DNA of 10,399 nucleotides from Thermogutta sp. GTDB taxonomy: Bacteria > Planctomycetota > Planctomycetia > Pirellulales > Thermoguttaceae. The translations under genes were made by a program, and so were the position numbers. Below, piece after piece: positions 6,627 through 10,399 of the stretch (positions are counted from its first letter, which is position 1; the number at the start of each line of letters is the position of its first letter). The stretch covers positions 1 to 10,399 of the forward strand of contig JAAZNR010000172.1 of assembly GCA_012798155.1 (NCBI GenBank), given 5' to 3'. A model generated the notes under the pieces. That model ran no database searches. It saw only the letters and a list, made by a program, of their open reading frames with translations, and was not told the DNA's origin.

Positions 6627-6652
6627 CACCGCCGGCTTACGCCGGCGGCTCA
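6627..6652 (+). repeat. Solo B hairpin (B8)
   Basis: A perfect 8-bp stem, CCGCCGGC (6629-6636) and GCCGGCGG (6641-6648), encloses a TTAC loop. It is preceded by an A-rich run (6620-6626) that would be a T-run on the minus strand after the hairpin. It could therefore terminate leftward transcripts from the dikinase gene, although it is about 130 bp beyond that stop. Confidence 0.75.
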
Positions 6653-6683
6653 TGTGCGCCGTTTATCTTGTATCACGCGGGCA

Positions 6684-6764
6684 GGGTGGCTGGGGTCGGA
6701 GCGGAGCGCAGCCCCCAGTCGCCCCGTTCACGCACCGCCTCCACCACCGGCTTACGCCGGCGGA
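6684..6764 (+). repeat. Mosaic palindromic repeat, modules A5-D-B
   Basis: A5 is at 6684-6720, linker D at 6721-6740 and the B hairpin CCACCGGC-TTAC-GCCGGCGG at 6744-6763. The B hairpin starts 10 bases after the dikinase stop in that gene's reading direction. There it would form an RNA stem closed by a GUAA tetraloop, a plausible 3'-end structure. Between B8 and A5, about 6654-6680, lies a segment resembling 1748-1772 (shared CCGTTTAT), also found between a B and an A module. Confidence 0.85.
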
Positions 6765-6773
6765 GCGCTCGCG

Positions 6774-9509
6774 TCACTTGGCGCGCTTGGCCTTGATGGA
6801 GGCCTGGGCGGCCGCCAGCCGGGCGATGGGCACGCGGTACGGCGAGCAGCTCACGTAGTTCAGGCCCGTGCGGAAGCAGAAGTCGACCGAGTCCGGATCG
6901 CCGCCTTGCTCTCCGCAGATGCCGATCTTGAGGTCCGGCCGCGCGGCGCGACCCTTGCTCACCGCCATCTGGATCAACTGGCCGACGCCCTCCTGGTCGA
7001 TGGTCTGGAACGGGTCTGCCATCAGAATCCGCTTCTCCAAGTAGGTGGGCAGGAAGCTCGCGACGTCATCCCGGCTGAAGGCGAAGCCCATCTGCGTGAG
7101 GTCGTTCGTACCGAACGAGAAGAATTGGGCGCCCTGGGCCATCTTGTCCGCCAGCAAGCACGCCCGCGGTATCTCGATCATCGTCCCATACAGATACTCG
7201 ATCTTCACGCCGAACTGCTTCTCGACCTCGGCGTGGACCTGATCGACGACGGCCTTGGTGACGTCGAGTTCCTTGACGTCGCAAGTGACGGGGACCATGA
7301 TCTCGGGATGCGGCTTCTTGCCGGCCTTGAGCAACTCGGCGGCGGCCTCGAAGAGGGCGCGGACCTGCATGGCCGTGACTTCGGGGTAGCTGATCCCCAG
7401 CCGCACGCCGCGATGCCCCATCATGGGGTTGTTTTCGTGCAATTCCCGTGCCCGTTCCTTGATTTGTTCCACCGTAATGCCGAGGGCCTGGGCCAGTTCC
7501 GCCTGTTTCTGCTCCTCTTGCGGCACGAACTCGTGCAAGGGCGGGTCCAGGAGGCGGATCGTTACCGGCAAGCCGTCCATCGCCTCCAGCGTGTTCTTGA
7601 TGTCCCGCTTGAAGAAGACGAACAGCTCGTCCAGGGCCTTTTGTCGCTCGGCGGTCGTCTTGCTGAGGATCATCTTCCGCAACACGAACAGCGGCTCGTC
7701 GGCGCCTTCGCCGTAGAACATGTGCTCGGTCCGGAACAGGCCGATGCCTTCGGCGCCGAACCGGCGGGCGAGCTTGGCGTCCTGCGGCGTGTCGGCATTG
7801 GTCCGCACGCCCAATTCGCGGAACTTCTCCACCAGCTTCATGAACCCCTGGAGGCGGGGGTTCTCGGTGGCCTCGATGAGCGGCAGCCGCCCCTCGTACA
7901 CCAGTCCCCGCGTGCCGTTGAGGGTCACGTAATCGCCCTGCTTCCAAGTCTTGCCGCCGATCTCCATGACGCCGGCGGCCGCGTCGATCTTGATCATCCC
8001 GGCGCCGACGATGCAGCACTTGCCCCAACCGCGGGCCACCAAGGCCGCGTGGCTGGTCATCCCGCCGCGAGCCGTGAGGACGCCCTCGGCGGCCCGCATC
8101 CCTTCCACGTCCTCCGGGTTGGTCTCTTCGCGAACCAGGATGACCTGCTTGCCCTGCCCGGCCCAGGCCACGGCGTCAGCGCTGGTGAAGACGATTTGCC
8201 CGCAGGCGGCGCCCGGGCCGGCCGGCAACCCGCTCGCGATAGGCTCGGCCTTCTTCTCGGCGGCCGGGTCCATGATCGGGTGCAGCAGCTCGTCCAGTTG
8301 CTTGGGCGCCACGCGGAGCACGGCGGTGGCCTCGTCGATCAGGCCTTCCGCCAGCATGTCCATGGCGATGTTCAAGGCCGCGGTCCCCGTCCGTTTGCCC
8401 ACCCGGCATTGCAGCATCCACAGCTTGCCCTCTTGGATCGTGAACTCGATGTCCTGCATGTCCTTGTAGTGCTTTTCCAGCCGGATACGGATGTCATCGA
8501 GCTGCTTGTAGAGGTCGGGAGCGGCCTCTTCCAGCGAAGGGAGGTGCTTATTCTGTTCGCTCTTGGTGGCGATGTTGAGGGGGTTCGGAGTGCGGATACC
8601 CGCCACCACGTCCTCGCCCTGGGCGTTGGGCAGCCACTCGCCGTAGAACTTGTTCTCGCCGGTGGCCGGGTTGCGGCTGAAGGCCACCCCCGTCGCCGAG
8701 TTGTCGCCCATGTTGCCGAAGACCATGCTCTGCACGTTGCAGGCCGTGCCCCATTCGTCGGGGATGCCCTCGATGCGGCGGTACGAGACGGCCCGCTTGC
8801 CGTTCCAGCTCTTGAAGACCGCCCCGACGCCGCCCCACAACTGCTCCTCCGGATCGTCCGGGAAGGGCTTGCCGAGCACCTCCTTGACCTTGGCCTTGAA
8901 CTGCTCGCAGAGGGTCTGCAAATCCTCGGCCGTCAGATCGGTATCCTTCTCGTAGCCCTTCTTGTGTTTGAGGGCTTCCATCAACCGCTCGAGTTGCTGG
9001 CGGATGCCCTGGCCCTCGGCCGGTTCCACCCCCTCGGCCTTCTCCATCACCACGTCGGAATACATCATGATCAGCCGGCGGTAGGCGTCGTACACGAAGC
9101 GGGGATTGTTGGTCTTCTTGATCAGGCCGGGGATCGTCTTGCTGCACAGACCGACGTTGAGCACGGTCTCCATCATGCCGGGCATGGACCGCCGCGCGCC
9201 CGACCGGCAGGAGACGAGCAGCGGATTCTCCGCGTGGCCGAACTTCATGCCCATCGCCGCTTCGACCTTTGCCAGGGCCTCGGCCACCTGCTCCTTCAAT
9301 CCCTCGGGGTATTGCCCGCCGTGCGTCATGAAGTAGGTGCAAACTTCCGTGGTGATGGTGAAACCGGCGGGGACGGGGAGGCGGAGGTCCGGGTGGCCCG
9401 CCATCTCCGCCAGGTTGGCGCCTTTGCCGCCCAGCAAGTTGACCATGCCGGCGTTGCCCTCGGTGCCTTGCGGTCCGAAGAAATACACGTACTTCGCAGA
9501 CTGTGCCAT
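6774..9509 (-). CDS. ppdK: Pyruvate,phosphate dikinase
   Basis: The 911-residue enzyme interconverts pyruvate, ATP and phosphate with phosphoenolpyruvate, AMP and pyrophosphate in the cytoplasm, linking glycolysis and gluconeogenesis. Domain order is complete: an ATP-grasp nucleotide-binding part (about 18-370, with GGKGANLAEM at 27-36 and GMMETVLNVG at 111-120), the swivelling phosphohistidine domain with TARGGMTSHAA (479-489, phospho-acceptor H487), and the PEP/pyruvate TIM barrel (about 540-905). The barrel contains FRTEHMF (R593), RLLDPP (R652), E779, SFGTNDLTQM (N802) and GICGEQGGDP with the catalytic C865. All expected active-site residues are present. It is slightly longer than the roughly 874-residue clostridial enzyme. 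The ATG at 9507-9509 has AAGGA nine bases upstream. It is a single gene, convergent with the glycan operon. No regulatory-protein gene lies beside it. A 16-bp tandem repeat lies about 70-100 bp upstream. Confidence 0.97.
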   Translation of the reverse strand: MAQSAKYVYFFGPQGTEGNAGMVNLLGGKGANLAEMAGHPDLRLPVPAGFTITTEVCTYFMTHGGQYPEGLKEQVAEALAKVEAAMGMKFGHAENPLLVSCRSGARRSMPGMMETVLNVGLCSKTIPGLIKKTNNPRFVYDAYRRLIMMYSDVVMEKAEGVEPAEGQGIRQQLERLMEALKHKKGYEKDTDLTAEDLQTLCEQFKAKVKEVLGKPFPDDPEEQLWGGVGAVFKSWNGKRAVSYRRIEGIPDEWGTACNVQSMVFGNMGDNSATGVAFSRNPATGENKFYGEWLPNAQGEDVVAGIRTPNPLNIATKSEQNKHLPSLEEAAPDLYKQLDDIRIRLEKHYKDMQDIEFTIQEGKLWMLQCRVGKRTGTAALNIAMDMLAEGLIDEATAVLRVAPKQLDELLHPIMDPAAEKKAEPIASGLPAGPGAACGQIVFTSADAVAWAGQGKQVILVREETNPEDVEGMRAAEGVLTARGGMTSHAALVARGWGKCCIVGAGMIKIDAAAGVMEIGGKTWKQGDYVTLNGTRGLVYEGRLPLIEATENPRLQGFMKLVEKFRELGVRTNADTPQDAKLARRFGAEGIGLFRTEHMFYGEGADEPLFVLRKMILSKTTAERQKALDELFVFFKRDIKNTLEAMDGLPVTIRLLDPPLHEFVPQEEQKQAELAQALGITVEQIKERARELHENNPMMGHRGVRLGISYPEVTAMQVRALFEAAAELLKAGKKPHPEIMVPVTCDVKELDVTKAVVDQVHAEVEKQFGVKIEYLYGTMIEIPRACLLADKMAQGAQFFSFGTNDLTQMGFAFSRDDVASFLPTYLEKRILMADPFQTIDQEGVGQLIQMAVSKGRAARPDLKIGICGEQGGDPDSVDFCFRTGLNYVSCSPYRVPIARLAAAQASIKAKRAK

Positions 9510-9578
9510 CGTGTGAGTTCCTTAAAAAGTGAACAACCTTGCCAAATCCCCAAGGGTTCTCCCGGCTACCCTTGTCGT

Positions 9579-9610
9579 GGGGATATCTCGAGAAGGGGAT
9601 ATCTCGAGAA
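9579..9610 (-). promoter_or_regulatory. Perfect 16-bp tandem duplication upstream of ppdK
   Basis: GGGGATATCTCGAGAA occurs twice head to tail without mismatch (9579-9594 and 9595-9610). Each unit contains the palindromes GATATC and TCTCGAGA. It lies 70-101 bp upstream of the dikinase start, where a regulator of that gene could bind. It could equally be a recent neutral duplication. Confidence 0.5.
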
Positions 9611-9684
9611 TCCGTACTTCGCGCCCGCCGCGTGATTGCCGGGCCCGGCAGCAGCTAAGATTCGGGCCACGGGCGACGAGACTC

Positions 9685-9700
9685 GCCGCCGATCGGCGGC
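9685..9700. repeat. Perfect 16-bp palindrome
   Basis: GCCGCCGATCGGCGGC is its own reverse complement with no spacer. It lies about 180 bp upstream of the dikinase start. It could be a dimeric protein site, but it is built from GC-rich trinucleotides that are common here. Confidence 0.4.
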
Positions 9701-9979
9701 CGCCCATGCCGCCTGTCCCAAGGTCCATCTTGCGACCCGTCCCAACGTGGACTTGAAGGCAAATCCACCGTCGTCGATGAAGATTCCGTGCGATGGAACT
9801 ATTCAATCTACGGGACGCGCGGGCCGACGTCAACGAACCCCACACTTGTGGCGGGTGACTAACCGCCCGATCACATGGATTCCCGGCACCGGTCGGCGAT
9901 GCGGAACGGAGATTGCTACGCCAACAGCGAAAGGCGGGCACGGCGCAGGGTCTTGTGCCGACGGTCGCACGCGCCGGAG

Positions 9980-10021
9980 CACGCCTCTGGATGTAGCGTA
10001 CACGCCCCTGCCTGTAGCGTA
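9980..10021. repeat. 21-bp tandem duplication
   Basis: Two adjacent 21-bp units (9980-10000, 10001-10021) share CACGCC at the start and TGTAGCGTA at the end and differ at three internal positions. The period is two helical turns. Function unknown. Confidence 0.6.
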
Positions 10022-10078
10022 TGAATGAACGGACGCGGCGGAGCGCGCCCCTGCGTCCGAAGTTCGACCCGGCAACCC

Positions 10079-10103
10079 GAGCCGCCGGCGTAAGCCGGCG
10101 GGT
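10079..10103 (-). repeat. B hairpin in inverted orientation (B9)
   Basis: CCGCCGGC (10082-10089), loop GTAA and GCCGGCGG (10094-10101) form a perfect 8-bp stem. The loop reads GTAA on the + strand here, opposite to the copies at 1846-2102 and 6523-6764. Confidence 0.8.
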
Positions 10104-10121
10104 CAGCAACAACGCAAACTG

Positions 10122-10203
10122 GAGCCACCAGCGTAAGCTGGTGGTGGCTGCGCTGCGAAGAGGCGCGGCTGGGGGCTGCGCTCCGCTCCGACCCCAGCCA
10201 CCC
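10122..10203 (-). repeat. Inverted mosaic repeat, modules A6-D2-B10
   Basis: Read on the minus strand, A6 (10203-10167, one mismatch from A4 by hand count) is followed by linker D2 (10166-10148, close to 2017-2035). B10 comes next, with the perfect stem CCACCAGC/GCTGGTGG (10125-10132, 10137-10144) around GTAA. In B10 both arms carry the matched changes, so all eight pairs are kept. Confidence 0.85.
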
Positions 10204-10269
10204 AGGACCCCGGCCACCTGGCCATTTTCCCCGGCCACCCGGGCGCGGGATAGTTCCGATTGGTCGCCT

Positions 10270-10399
10270 CTATCGGTCGCCGGCACTCTTAACGACGGTT
10301 GATTGGGGCCATGCCTGCCAGACCTCTTTCGCCGCTTGGTAGAGGGTCTGCGGGGTCCAGGCCGTCATCTCGGGAGTCACGACGGAGCCGCCGGGGCAC
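10270..10399 (-). CDS. C-terminal end of an unidentified protein (partial)
   Basis: On the minus strand a frame is open from the window edge to TAG at 10270-10272, giving 42 residues that include TPEMTAWTPQTLYQAAKEVW. About 33 of 42 codons end in G or C, as in the other genes here, and the competing frames look worse. The residue mix (Trp, Gln, Val, few Arg) also looks like real protein. I recognise no family and the start lies outside the window. It would be transcribed toward the inverted mosaic repeat at 10122-10203. Confidence 0.42.
   Translation of the reverse strand, partial: CPGGSVVTPEMTAWTPQTLYQAAKEVWQAWPQSTVVKSAGDR

Larger units (their letters stand above)
9510..10269. other. Long intergenic region upstream of the dikinase
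   Basis: About 760 bp with no convincing gene; open frames on both strands are Arg-rich, cross the repeats and show no family resemblance. It holds a weak leader hairpin (AAGGGT 9552-9557 with ACCCTT 9568-9573), a 16-bp tandem duplication, a perfect 16-bp palindrome, a 21-bp tandem duplication, and B9 and B10-D2-A6 repeats near the right end. Positions 9701-9979 show nothing further that I can identify. A small RNA or decayed gene cannot be excluded. Confidence 0.55.

Noticed and set aside
6400..6764. Insertion sequence remnant
   Set aside because: No transposase fragment, no terminal inverted repeat pair enclosing the block and no target-site duplication was seen; the modules recur separately elsewhere.
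6426..9635. A 1069-codon open frame on the + strand opposite the dikinase gene
   Set aside because: It lies antisense to a complete enzyme with all catalytic residues. High GC keeps the antisense frame free of stops. Its His/Leu/Val/Ala-rich composition matches no family and it runs through the repeat modules.
9522..10286. A 254-codon minus-strand frame upstream of ppdK
   Set aside because: It is Arg/Ser-rich, runs through the mosaic repeats and the tandem duplications, has no recognisable domain, and overlaps the ppdK leader.
10021..10302. A 93-codon + strand frame at the right end
   Set aside because: It is made largely of translated repeat modules (B9, B10, A6). The minus-strand frame at 10270-10399 has better codon use.

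Overview
The window is high-GC bacterial DNA that most likely comes from a planctomycete (Planctomycetota, perhaps Pirellulales-like). This is an inference. It rests on an OmpL/BBP2-type porin tail, a Tat-exported metallophosphoesterase, a long glycan gene cluster, a bacterial pyruvate,phosphate dikinase and wide intergenic spaces packed with short palindromic mosaic repeats. No rRNA, tRNA, CRISPR array or transposase gene was found.

Layout. Positions 1-324 (+) hold the C-terminal end of an outer-membrane beta-barrel porin. It converges on a Tat-secreted calcineurin-type phosphoesterase (635-1591, -). The roughly 800 bp between that gene's start and the next operon hold three phased operator-like direct repeats, several mosaic palindromes and two short tandem duplications. 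A tight three-gene exopolysaccharide/O-antigen-type operon follows on the + strand: GT4 glycosyltransferase (2394-3641), O-antigen ligase/polymerase-like membrane protein (3638-5275) and a second GT4 glycosyltransferase (5272-6399). The genes are joined by 4-nt stop/start overlaps (GTGA and ATGA). The operon converges on pyruvate,phosphate dikinase (6774-9509, -), and the 374 bp between the two stop codons are mostly palindromic repeat. Upstream of the dikinase lies about 760 bp with no convincing gene but with a perfect 16-bp tandem duplication, a 16-bp palindrome, a 21-bp tandem duplication and more mosaic repeats. The right edge carries the last 42 codons of an unidentified minus-strand gene.

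How the genes relate. The two glycosyltransferases and the ligase/polymerase form one functional unit: sugars are added in the cytoplasm, and a lipid-linked glycan is polymerised or transferred on the outer face of the inner membrane. The porin, phosphoesterase and dikinase are separate units with no evident pathway link. The most notable feature is the mosaic repeat family. It consists of modules (A, B, C, D, E) that recur in partly conserved order in four intergenic regions. Its B hairpin shows paired base changes and tetraloops that read GTAA on one strand, which suggests the folded form is what is maintained.
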